64,000 nt of DNA from Pseudacidovorax sp. (GTDB lineage: Bacteria; Pseudomonadota; Gammaproteobacteria; Burkholderiales; Burkholderiaceae_C), in the NCBI RefSeq assembly GCF_017991995.1, contig NZ_JAGOPN010000016.1, positions 106,315-170,314 on the forward strand. The letters run 5' to 3'. The position numbers and the translations under genes are program-made. Each line of letters starts with the position of its first letter. The stretch's first letter is position 1. Below are positions 26,645-34,519 of this stretch, in pieces. The notes beneath the pieces were generated by a model, which was not told the DNA's origin, did no database searches, and saw only the letters and a list, made by a program, of their open reading frames with translations.

Positions 26645-28177
26645 TCAGGTCGCGGGGCGGGCGGCGGGCCTGCCCGCGCCGTCGGCTGCGGGCGTCAGCC
26701 GCACGGGCAGCCAGCGGGTGCACAGTCCGGCGCCCAGCACGGCCAGCCCGGCGATCAGGAAGACGGACCGCAGCCCGTGCCCATGGGCGCCGGTCAGCGC
26801 CTGCGCCACGGCCGGCGATGCGAGCCCGGCGGGCGCGGCCGCTGCCACGGCCGTGACCGTGGCCATTTCCGCCTCCACCCGGTGCACCAGCAGCGCCGCC
26901 AGCAGCGCCACGCCGCCCGCGCCGCCCAGGCTGCGCAGCATCACGGGCACGGCCGTCGCAATGCCGAGGTGCTGCACGGGCGAGGTCCGCTGCGACACCA
27001 CCGTCACCACCGGAAAGACCAGCCCCAGGCCGATGCCCAGCGGCAGCAGGCCGAGCGACAGCGCCAGCGGCTGCGTCGGCCACCACTGCAGGGCACCCGC
27101 CAGCAGCACGAAGCCCAGCACCATCGACGCGCAGGCCGCGCGGGCCACGGTGACCGGCGAGCGGCGGGCACGCAGAAGGCGTCCGCTGCCGATGGCGGCG
27201 AAGGTGACGCCGCCCATCAGCGGCAGCAGGTGCCAGGCCGATCCGGTGGGCGACAGGTGCAGGCGGTCCTGCAGGTAAGGCGGCAGCAGGGCCACCGCGG
27301 CGTACAACGCCACGCCCGAGGACATGGCCATCAGGCTCGCGGCCCGGTAGGCCGCAGGCGCAAAGAGCGACAGCGGCAGGAGCGGATGCGCGGCCCGTTG
27401 CTGCCGCCACAGGAAGAGCGCGGCCAACGCCAGCCCGCCTGCCAGCAACGGGCCCAGCCCCAGCGCCGGCGGCAGGCCCAGCCGCCCGCGCTGCGTGGCC
27501 AGCAACAGCAGCACCAGCGCCCCGGCCAGCAGCGCACCGCCCGGCCAGTCGATGCGGGCGTCGGCCGCGCCATGCCGGCGCCCGGCCGGCAGCGTCATGG
27601 CCAGCAGGCCTGCGGCCAGCAAGGCCAGCGGCACGTTGAGCCAGAAGGCCCAGTGCCAGGTCAGGTGCTCCACCAGCGTGCCGCCCAGCAGCGGGCCGAA
27701 CAGCGTCGCGATGCCGTAGGCCGCCCCGAGCAGCGACTGGAAGCGGGGCCGCTGCTCCAGCGGAAAGAGGCTGGCCACGCTGAGCATGGCCAGCGTCATC
27801 AGGCCCCCACCGCCCGCGCCCTGGACGGCGCGCGCCAGCACGAGCTGGGGCACGCTGCGGCTGGCGCCGCACGCCAGCGAACCGAGCAGGAACAGCCCCA
27901 GCGCCCACAGCAGCACGCGCCGGGTGCCCAGCAGGTCCGCCAGGCGCCCGTAGAGCGTGATGACCACCGTGGCGGCCAGCAGGTACGAGGAGAAGGCCCA
28001 GGCGAGCGGCCATCGCCCGGGCAACTCGCGCGCCATCACCGGCAGCGCGGTGGACAGGATGGTCTGGTCCAGCGCCGCCATGGCCAGAGTGAGCATGAGC
28101 ATCGCGAAGGCGATGCGCTGCTGGCGGGCGGGCGGGAAGTCGGACGAGGGCGACGGCACGGCAACGGGCGGCGGCAT
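26645..28177 (-). CDS. MFS transporter, DHA2 (14-helix drug:H+ antiporter) family
   Basis: A 510-residue major-facilitator protein with about 14 hydrophobic helices, as in EmrB/QacA pumps. Visible motifs include LDQTILSTALPVMARELPG in helix 1, the loop motif GRLADLLGTRRVL (motif A) and AVQGAGGGGLMTLAML (motif B/C region). It is divergent from a LysR regulator, a common arrangement for efflux pumps under LysR control. No membrane-fusion protein or outer-membrane channel gene is adjacent, so it may act alone. Substrates cannot be inferred. Confidence 0.93.
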   Translation of the reverse strand: MPPPVAVPSPSSDFPPARQQRIAFAMLMLTLAMAALDQTILSTALPVMARELPGRWPLAWAFSSYLLAATVVITLYGRLADLLGTRRVLLWALGLFLLGSLACGASRSVPQLVLARAVQGAGGGGLMTLAMLSVASLFPLEQRPRFQSLLGAAYGIATLFGPLLGGTLVEHLTWHWAFWLNVPLALLAAGLLAMTLPAGRRHGAADARIDWPGGALLAGALVLLLLATQRGRLGLPPALGLGPLLAGGLALAALFLWRQQRAAHPLLPLSLFAPAAYRAASLMAMSSGVALYAAVALLPPYLQDRLHLSPTGSAWHLLPLMGGVTFAAIGSGRLLRARRSPVTVARAACASMVLGFVLLAGALQWWPTQPLALSLGLLPLGIGLGLVFPVVTVVSQRTSPVQHLGIATAVPVMLRSLGGAGGVALLAALLVHRVEAEMATVTAVAAAAPAGLASPAVAQALTGAHGHGLRSVFLIAGLAVLGAGLCTRWLPVRLTPAADGAGRPAARPAT

Positions 28178-28251
28178 GGCGGGAGAAGCTCCGGGGATGG
28201 GCGATGCGCCGCAGTGTCCGGATGCCCGGCAATTCCGTACAGTGCAATGTC

Positions 28252-28268
28252 CGAAATCGATGATTTCG
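28252..28268. promoter_or_regulatory. LysR-type operator candidate
   Basis: CGAAATCGATGATTTCG is a perfect 7-bp inverted repeat around three bases. It ends 4 bases before the lysR-type ATG, in the 95-base divergent gap with the efflux pump. Its position suggests autoregulation by the LysR protein. Confidence 0.55.
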
Positions 28269-28272
28269 TCCG

Positions 28273-29211
28273 ATGAAACAGTACGACCTCAACCTGCTGG
28301 CCGCCCTGGACGCCCTGCTGGCCACGGGAAGCGTCACGGCCGCAGCGACCCGCATGCACCTGAGCACGCCCGCCATGAGCCACACCCTGGCGCGCATCCG
28401 CGAGGTGTTCGAGGACCCGATCCTCGTTCGAGCCGGCCGCCGGCTGGTCCCCACCCCGCGCGCCCTGGCGCTGGCGGAGCCGGTGCGCCAGCTGCTGGCC
28501 CAGGCCCAGGCGCTGCGCGCCACGGCAGGACAGGACTGGCAGGCCCAGCCGCGCCGCTTCGTCGTGAGCGCGCCCGAGGGCTGGGCCGTGGCCTATGGCG
28601 TCGTGATCGCCCAGGCGCTGGCCGAACGCATGCCGCACGCCAGCCTGCAGTGGCTGCCCGAAGCACCCCACGACCCTGGCGCCCTGCGCGAAGGCCGCAT
28701 CGACCTGGAGATCGGCGCCGTGCGCCGGGCCGACACCCGCGCCCAGGCCGTGCTTCTGGCCGCGCAGCCGCTGGTGGGTGCGGCACGCGCCGGTCATCCG
28801 CTGCTCAAGGGCCGCATGACGCTGGCGCGCTACGCCGGCGCCCGCCACGTCGACACCTCGCCCCGCGCGGGCGAGCCCGCCTCCGTGGATCGCGCATTGG
28901 CCGAGGCGGGGTTGGCGCGCGACGTGGCCATGCTGGTGCCCAGCACCTTCACGGCCCTGATCGCCGCCTCGCGCTCCGACCTGGTGGCCACCGCCTCCAC
29001 CCGCACCGCCCGCAAGATGGCCGAGCCGCTGGGCCTCGCCTTGTTCAAGCTGCCGGTGGTGGTACAGACCGAGCCCACGCGCATGGCCTGGCATCCGCGC
29101 CACGAGGGTGACGAGGCGCACCAGTGGCTGCGTACCTGCGTGACGCGCGTGTTCCACGACGGGCGCAGCACGGTGCCGCCGTCCTTGGCTCAGCGCCCCA
29201 GCAGCAGGTAG
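28273..29211 (+). CDS. LysR-family transcriptional regulator
   Basis: A 312-residue LysR regulator. The N terminus YDLNLLAALDALLATGSVTA followed by TRMHLSTPAMSHTLARIRE is the family's helix-turn-helix, in the NodD/NahR-like subgroup that has no extra N-terminal residues. The remainder is the effector-binding domain. It is divergent from the DHA2 pump and probably controls it. Its 3' end overlaps the last gene of the pilus operon tail to tail by 22 bases (29190-29211). Confidence 0.93.
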   Translation: MKQYDLNLLAALDALLATGSVTAAATRMHLSTPAMSHTLARIREVFEDPILVRAGRRLVPTPRALALAEPVRQLLAQAQALRATAGQDWQAQPRRFVVSAPEGWAVAYGVVIAQALAERMPHASLQWLPEAPHDPGALREGRIDLEIGAVRRADTRAQAVLLAAQPLVGAARAGHPLLKGRMTLARYAGARHVDTSPRAGEPASVDRALAEAGLARDVAMLVPSTFTALIAASRSDLVATASTRTARKMAEPLGLALFKLPVVVQTEPTRMAWHPRHEGDEAHQWLRTCVTRVFHDGRSTVPPSLAQRPSSR

Positions 29212-29891
29212 CCGATCAGTTCCACGGCCTGGCCCTCGGGCGCGTCGTTGCGCCGCGCGTTGGCGTCTCCGCTCCAGGGCTGCGAGGCTGCGGAAGTGAC
29301 AGCGGCCGCCAAGTCCTCGCGTAGATCGCCGAATCGGGCATCGACCCGGCCATCCATCAGCGCGTCAAAAGACATGGCGGCGGCCGGCGTCAGTCCCTCC
29401 ATGCGCAGCACATGCCGCGGCGCGGTCTGGTAGCTGCCCTGGGCGGTCCCAGGGATGGACCAGGGCACCGTCACCAGACACACCCGCAATTCGTGGGGGG
29501 CACCGCTCTGGTCGGTGTACACATAGCGCTCAGGCGTCTCGGGCGCACGACCTTCGGGCAGCGCGATCCCCCTGGCAAGCATCTCGTTGACCAGCTCAAT
29601 GCCGCACAGCGCTGAGTCCACGGCGCCGTTGACGGCGTACTGTGGGTTGCCTGGGTCGTCGCCGGGCTGAATGTTGTGCGTGACCGCCACATACGACAAA
29701 TAGCTGGCCCGCCAGCCCAGCACGAACTCGCTGAACATGCGCTGCAGCGCGGCCTGACGGTAGATGTTGGCGCCGGACATCAATGCGCCCAGGATCACGG
29801 AGATGACGATCAGCACGACCGAAAGCTCCACCAGGCTGAAGCCTTTCTGTGGCGAGCCATGCCGGGGGCGCGGGCGACGGGAGGTGTTCAT
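29190..29891 (-). CDS. Type IV pilin-like protein, second major-pilin-type member (operon gene 14)
   Basis: A 233-residue pilin-like protein. A 17-residue basic leader ends in G, then FSLVELSVVLIVISVILGA with Glu at +5. Its C-terminal two thirds share a clear block pattern with the pilin at the other end of the operon (42379): LPEGRAPETPERYVYTDQSG, then a Cys, then MEGLTPAAAMSFDALMDGRV. The ATG overlaps the stop of the preceding gene (ATGA). It is the last gene of the 14-gene operon and overlaps the convergent lysR gene by 22 bases. Whether it is a second filament subunit or a minor one is unknown. Confidence 0.85.
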   Translation of the reverse strand: MNTSRRPRPRHGSPQKGFSLVELSVVLIVISVILGALMSGANIYRQAALQRMFSEFVLGWRASYLSYVAVTHNIQPGDDPGNPQYAVNGAVDSALCGIELVNEMLARGIALPEGRAPETPERYVYTDQSGAPHELRVCLVTVPWSIPGTAQGSYQTAPRHVLRMEGLTPAAAMSFDALMDGRVDARFGDLREDLAAAVTSAASQPWSGDANARRNDAPEGQAVELIGYLLLGR

Positions 29892-31009
29892 GGGTTGCTC
29901 ACCGGCTGCAGATAGAGGCCGCCAGCCAGGGACTCGTTGGCATGGTCTCTGGTGCGCTGGGCCAGCCGGGCCATGAGCGCGTCCTCGTCCCGGCGGCTCT
30001 GCAGGGCGATGGCGTTGGAGCCGGTGAGCTTTTCGATGGCGGCGGCCACACCCATTGCCCTGGCTGCAACATAGCTCAGATGGACACCGACATCCGTTGT
30101 CGCGGTGGCGCAGGCCAGCTTCGCCTCCGCCGAAGCGCTGAGTTGCCCGGGACTTGCCGTCCCTGCAGCGTCATCTGCGTCGATGCTCGTCACGTTGGAG
30201 CAGTTCATCGCCGCATCCTGGAGCTTCGACGGGATCCGCAGTTGCTGGGTGACGAAGTCGAGAACCGCGAAGACGAATGCGGCCAGTGCGGCTTCGTTGT
30301 TGAGCTCGGCGATCTCCAGCTGCTCGCCAGCGGCGATCCGCATCATCTGTGCGGCCACGGCCGCATCCTTGTGAGCGCGAGCCGCGCCGCCGACGACTGC
30401 GCCGCAGTGCAGCAGTTGCCATAGATTGGCCGCCGTGCGCGCACGGGCGATGCTCGACCGGCTGGTGGCGTCGGCGGCAGCGGGATCCCGATCCGACTTC
30501 AGCGGGCTTTGCACCTCGTAGGCAAGGGCCAGGTTCGAAGCCAGCGCACGTCCAAGCGTTGCGCAGCGCTGGGCCACGCGGTCGCCCCCGTCGAACTGGA
30601 TGGTGGAAAAGGTCCGGCCGTCGAGCTCGAACACATCGATGGCCCCGGGGGGGCGCATATGCAGCCCGTCGGCGCCCAGGGTGTACTTGAGAGCTCCGGC
30701 GCCGGCGTCCGGCAGGCCGATGGTTCGCCACGGGACATAGCCCTGGATCGTGCTGCAGTCCTCAAGTCCTTTTTCATTGGACGCGGGACAGGGAAGTCGG
30801 GCATTGCGCACGAGATAGCTGACCAATGCTTGATCGGCGCGACTCGTCATGTCGGTTTCGGACTCGGCCAGGCTTGCCGAGAGAAATCCTTGCTGAAGCT
30901 TCCAGGCTGCGATCGTGAGTACGCCGAGGATGGCGAGGGCGATTGCGACTTCGAGAATGGTGACGCCTGTTTGAAACGCCCGCCTTGCAGATTGGAGATT
31001 CCGTGTCAT
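29888..31009 (-). CDS. Large minor pilin-like protein with RLPCP motif (operon gene 13)
   Basis: A 373-residue pilin-like protein. The leader of 15 residues ends in G, followed by VTILEVAIALAILGVLTIAA with Glu at +5. After the long N-terminal helix comes NARLPCPASNEKGLEDC and then GYVPWRTIGLP, a pattern shared with the proteins at 38536 and 32063. The C-terminal 200 residues are mainly helical and contain several further Cys. Both ends overlap the neighbouring genes by 4 bases. At this size it is a candidate tip or adhesive minor subunit of the filament. Confidence 0.82.
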   Translation of the reverse strand: MTRNLQSARRAFQTGVTILEVAIALAILGVLTIAAWKLQQGFLSASLAESETDMTSRADQALVSYLVRNARLPCPASNEKGLEDCSTIQGYVPWRTIGLPDAGAGALKYTLGADGLHMRPPGAIDVFELDGRTFSTIQFDGGDRVAQRCATLGRALASNLALAYEVQSPLKSDRDPAAADATSRSSIARARTAANLWQLLHCGAVVGGAARAHKDAAVAAQMMRIAAGEQLEIAELNNEAALAAFVFAVLDFVTQQLRIPSKLQDAAMNCSNVTSIDADDAAGTASPGQLSASAEAKLACATATTDVGVHLSYVAARAMGVAAAIEKLTGSNAIALQSRRDEDALMARLAQRTRDHANESLAGGLYLQPVSNP

Positions 31010-32043
31010 GGCGTGAGCCCCAATGCCAGGTAATGGTTCAGCTCTCGCTCGGTGTCTTCAAGGGCCAATGCCACGATGCCCTCCTTGGTCTGAGCGTCAT
31101 TGATGGCGGCAACGAGCGTGGCCTGCAGCGCCGGCCACTTGTCCAGGGTCTGCACGACCAATGCGATGGTGGTGGCCAGTTGCGCCTGCGATGAGGCATA
31201 GATCAGCACCGCCGCCGCGAAGATCGCTTCATCGTCGTAGGGCTTTTTTCCGCCGTGCCCGAGAACGAGCTCTGCTTCGTCCACCACCAGGATCGCCTGC
31301 GTCACCAGCAACTGCGCCAGTCCCAGCGCCGACTCGTCCATCTGGGCTTGCGCGACTTGCAGGTCCACTCGCTTGTGCTGCGTATTGGCCTTCGCCAGTT
31401 CGAACATGTCCAGGAGTGCCCATCTGTATTTCGTCGCGGACGCCGTGCGGGCGATTCGGTCCGGGCAGCCAAGTGCAGTGAACAGTTCGGTCGGCGAAAT
31501 GCCGCGCGAGAAGCGTCCTTGCACTTCCCGCGCGTGGGCCAGTTCGGTGCCTGGCAGCGCAACGTCCGCGACACTGCTTCCCGTGGCCGCCGAAGAGGAG
31601 TACTCCAGGACGACGGCAACACTCACCGAGTCGGCTCCCGATCCAAGGTCCAGCAATTCGCCTTTGCCCGCCTGGGCAAGCTTCAGACAGAAGTCCAGGC
31701 CAGGCGATGCCTTGGCGTCTGAAACCAGGCCATGGGGGGTGTAGTGGCTGGCGGGAATGCTGGTGAGCGCGGGTGCCACGTAATACCTGATGCGATTGCC
31801 ACCACCGCTCGGTGCAAGAGCAGAAGGCAGCCATCCATCGTCGGAGGTGGGAAGACGCGCATTGGCGCTTGCATATCCGGTCAGTGTGGCGTGGGCCTGT
31901 TCCAGGATCCGCCGCTGCTGGGTCTAGTCGCCGTGCATGCCATCCGGGCGCAACCACTGGCTGATTGCCGCCACGATGGCCCCGCCCACCATGACGGCGA
32001 CCAAAGCGTCAACCAGCGCAAAACCCGTGTTCTTCTCTTTCAT
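31006..32043 (-). pseudogene. Pilin-like gene interrupted by an in-frame amber codon (operon gene 12)
   Basis: The frame opens with ATG at 32043 and a class III leader MKEKNTG, then FALVDALVAVMVGGAIVAAI, with Asp instead of Glu at +5. After 39 codons it meets TAG at 31924-31926. The same frame then continues open for 305 codons to a stop at 31006-31008, beginning TQQRRILEQAHATLTGYASA and NARLPTSDDGWLP, which is just how the sister pilins continue. Length without the stop would be 345 residues. A CAG-to-TAG change is the simplest origin. The downstream part could only be translated from a weak GTG at 31779. It may be a recent nonsense mutant, a sequencing error or a case of readthrough. Confidence 0.82.
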
Positions 32044-32062
32044 GGCGTTCAGTGGACGTTGC

Positions 32063-33241
32063 TTAGAGGGACGGAACCACATTGATCTGAGGCCCGCGTC
32101 TGTCCACGGCTTCCAGCACGGTCTTTTGCTCTTGCCAGAGATCGATGGCCTGATAGCGTGCCAACCGGACCGACGCCTGTATCAGATTGGCGTTCGCTTG
32201 CGCAATGCGAGTGATGAAGACGGCCTCTTCCCGCGCAGCCGAAATGGCTTCCATCGAGGCCTTGGTGGCCGCCCCTTCCTGAATACCGGCTGCGACACAG
32301 GCCGGGATATAAAGCAACGCGCACAGCGCGGCATCCTTCGCTGCCGCTGCGGTGATTCCCTCGACGACCTTTTCTCGCTGCTCGAACTGCTTCTTGAAGA
32401 CGCGCAGTCCGGCGTGCTCCCAGGTGGCGAGCGAGTTGATCTGCGGCCACAGCGTCAGCTCCGTGAAGTGCGCCACGGCCGATTCGCGCACTGCGGGCAT
32501 CTCGTCGTTCCAGGCATGCGCCATGGTCAACACGTTCAGGGCATTGATCTGGGTGGCGCAGGATTCGCTGCGCGCAAGACCACGCACCTTGCGCATCTGT
32601 ACGCGCTCGGTGTAGGTCGGGGTCCGTTCTTGGCCCGGGCTTTCGAGGTGGGCGTCGGCGTCGGTGTTGGCACCGGTGAAGCCCGCGGCGCCCGGCGCGG
32701 CCAGCCCATAGACGTCCATCCCGGCGCTGATCTCGTCCGCGGGCAATCCTCCATCGATGCCCCCGAGCCCGCTCTGCAGGGCCGCCAGCTCACGACACAG
32801 GTCATGGCCGTTGGAGATATGCGCGAAGTTCGTGGGGTCTGCAGGAAACACATCCGCCACTTTCATGAGGCGCGGTGTGGCCAGGTAGCGCAGCCCGATC
32901 ACGTCGCCCGACAGCGGGCTGGAAGCGTATGCCCCGGCCACATCGGCGGGAAAGAAGCCCTTCTGCCGGCCACTCGCGCAGTCCTCGGCGCCGCCTCGAT
33001 GGGCCGCCGGACAGGGCAGCCTCGCGTGGGTAGACGCGAAGGCCTCCACGATGGCATCGGCCTGCGCCAGCAACTGGTCCTGGCCAAGGCGCGAGGAGGA
33101 TTGCGTCAGTGTGGAGGCGGCGTAGTACGCGGCAAACCCGGCAAAGCTCAGCAGGGTGGCCAAGGCAGCAACCGCCACCAGGGCGATGCCCTTTTCCCGG
33201 GTTCGAACCCGCATCGGACGCTTGGAATGGGGCATGGTCAT
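32063..33241 (-). CDS. GspK/PilX-like minor pilin without Glu+5 (operon gene 11)
   Basis: A 392-residue pilin-like protein. The leader (18 residues, ending REKG) is followed by IALVAVAALATLLSFAGFAA; residue +5 is Ala, not Glu, as in tip subunits of the GspK/PilX kind. The RLPCP pattern appears as HARLPCPAAHRGGAEDC with a following GFFP. The C-terminal half is long and helical with paired Cys (CALLYIPAC). By analogy with T2SS GspK, which also lacks Glu5, it may cap the filament tip. It begins 27 bases after the platform-protein gene. Confidence 0.82.
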   Translation of the reverse strand: MTMPHSKRPMRVRTREKGIALVAVAALATLLSFAGFAAYYAASTLTQSSSRLGQDQLLAQADAIVEAFASTHARLPCPAAHRGGAEDCASGRQKGFFPADVAGAYASSPLSGDVIGLRYLATPRLMKVADVFPADPTNFAHISNGHDLCRELAALQSGLGGIDGGLPADEISAGMDVYGLAAPGAAGFTGANTDADAHLESPGQERTPTYTERVQMRKVRGLARSESCATQINALNVLTMAHAWNDEMPAVRESAVAHFTELTLWPQINSLATWEHAGLRVFKKQFEQREKVVEGITAAAAKDAALCALLYIPACVAAGIQEGAATKASMEAISAAREEAVFITRIAQANANLIQASVRLARYQAIDLWQEQKTVLEAVDRRGPQINVVPSL

Positions 33242-33268
33242 GATGTCAGGGGCACCGAAGAAACCGCC

Positions 33269-34519
33269 TCAGCGGCGGATCGTCATCGCCTGTCCGATGA
33301 GGTCGTAGACCGGCAACACGAGGGCTGCGACGAACAGGATCAGCAGTGCGCCGGCGACGAGCACGATGACGGGCTTGATGATCTCGGCCAACGAGGCCAC
33401 CACGCGTTCGAGCCTTCGGCGGAAGTCGGCGGCCAGGTGCTGCAGTTGCCGGTCGAGGGTGCCCGACTCTTCGCCCACGCCGATGACGCGTACCACCAGG
33501 GCTGGAAAGCCGCCCACTCGGCGCATCGCACTCGACAGGCGTTCGCCGCGCTCGACGTACTGGCGCACGAGCACGAGCCGCTCGCGGTAGTACAGGTCGT
33601 GCGTGGAGCGCTCGAGCACGCTCAGGCTGTGGACCACGTCGATGCCGGCGCGCAGCATCAGGGCCAGGTATTCGGAGATGAAGGCCAGGCCGCTTGCCGT
33701 GCTCAACGTGCGTGCCACGGGCAGGGCGTGGAAGGCCCGAAACGCCCATGTGCGAAAGGATGCGCTGGCGCTCCAGCCCACCACCCCGACGACGAGGAGT
33801 GCCACCGCGGCGCCGAGCACCCAGCCGATGTTGCGGCCCAGCCATCCGGAGGCGTCGATCACGGCCACGGTCAGCGGCGGCAGCTTGGCGTGGAACTGCT
33901 TGAACAGCAGCGCCAGATTCGGAATGACGTAATACAGCCAGAAGGCCGCGGCCGCGAAGATCGCCGCAAAGACGAAGGCCGGGTAGATCAGCGCCTGTCG
34001 CGAGCCTTGCTTGAGTTGCACCAGGCGGTCGAGGTGGTCGGCAGCTTCCTGCAGCATGCGGTCCATGGCGCCGGTTTCGTCGCCGATCCGCGCCAGATTG
34101 CGCACGGGTTCGCTGAAGATGGCGGGCTGCCGGTCGAAGGCCTGGCTGAGCGTCGCGCCGGCGCGCAGGTCGCTCAGGATCCGGTCGGCCACCTTGATGA
34201 AAGTCTTGTTGCCTGCGCCGGCGTCCTCCGCCAGCACCGTCACCGCATCCACAATGGGCACACCGGCCCCGCTCATCACCGCCAGGTCGCGCAGCATGGC
34301 CGCCACTTCCTTTTCCGGCAGCGTGAGCGCGAACAGGCCCATGATGGACTGCCCGCACGAGACCGCCCAGGCGGGCACGGGCGTCAACAGCAGGATCAGG
34401 CCGTTGAACTCGGCCTCCAGGCGGTCGCGCGCCAGCACGTGGTCGTTTTCCGCGAACTGCCGTGCGCCGGAGCGCACGACACCCTGACCATCGACCAGAC
34501 GATAGAAATACCAGCTCAT
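33269..34519 (-). CDS. GspF/PilC-family inner-membrane platform protein (operon gene 10)
   Basis: A 416-residue platform protein with two GspF repeats. The first contains KEVAAMLRDLAVMSGAGVPIVDAV and FSEPVRNLARIGDETGAMDRML; the second ALMLRAGIDVVHSL and VRVIGVGEESGTLDRQL. Three hydrophobic helices are visible, near the middle (AFVFAAIFAAAAFWLYYVIP, then GWVLGAAVALLVVGVVGW) and at the C terminus (VIVLVAGALLILFVAALVL). It overlaps the ATPase gene by 4 bases. It would couple the ATPase to pilin extraction from the inner membrane. Confidence 0.93.
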   Translation of the reverse strand: MSWYFYRLVDGQGVVRSGARQFAENDHVLARDRLEAEFNGLILLLTPVPAWAVSCGQSIMGLFALTLPEKEVAAMLRDLAVMSGAGVPIVDAVTVLAEDAGAGNKTFIKVADRILSDLRAGATLSQAFDRQPAIFSEPVRNLARIGDETGAMDRMLQEAADHLDRLVQLKQGSRQALIYPAFVFAAIFAAAAFWLYYVIPNLALLFKQFHAKLPPLTVAVIDASGWLGRNIGWVLGAAVALLVVGVVGWSASASFRTWAFRAFHALPVARTLSTASGLAFISEYLALMLRAGIDVVHSLSVLERSTHDLYYRERLVLVRQYVERGERLSSAMRRVGGFPALVVRVIGVGEESGTLDRQLQHLAADFRRRLERVVASLAEIIKPVIVLVAGALLILFVAALVLPVYDLIGQAMTIRR

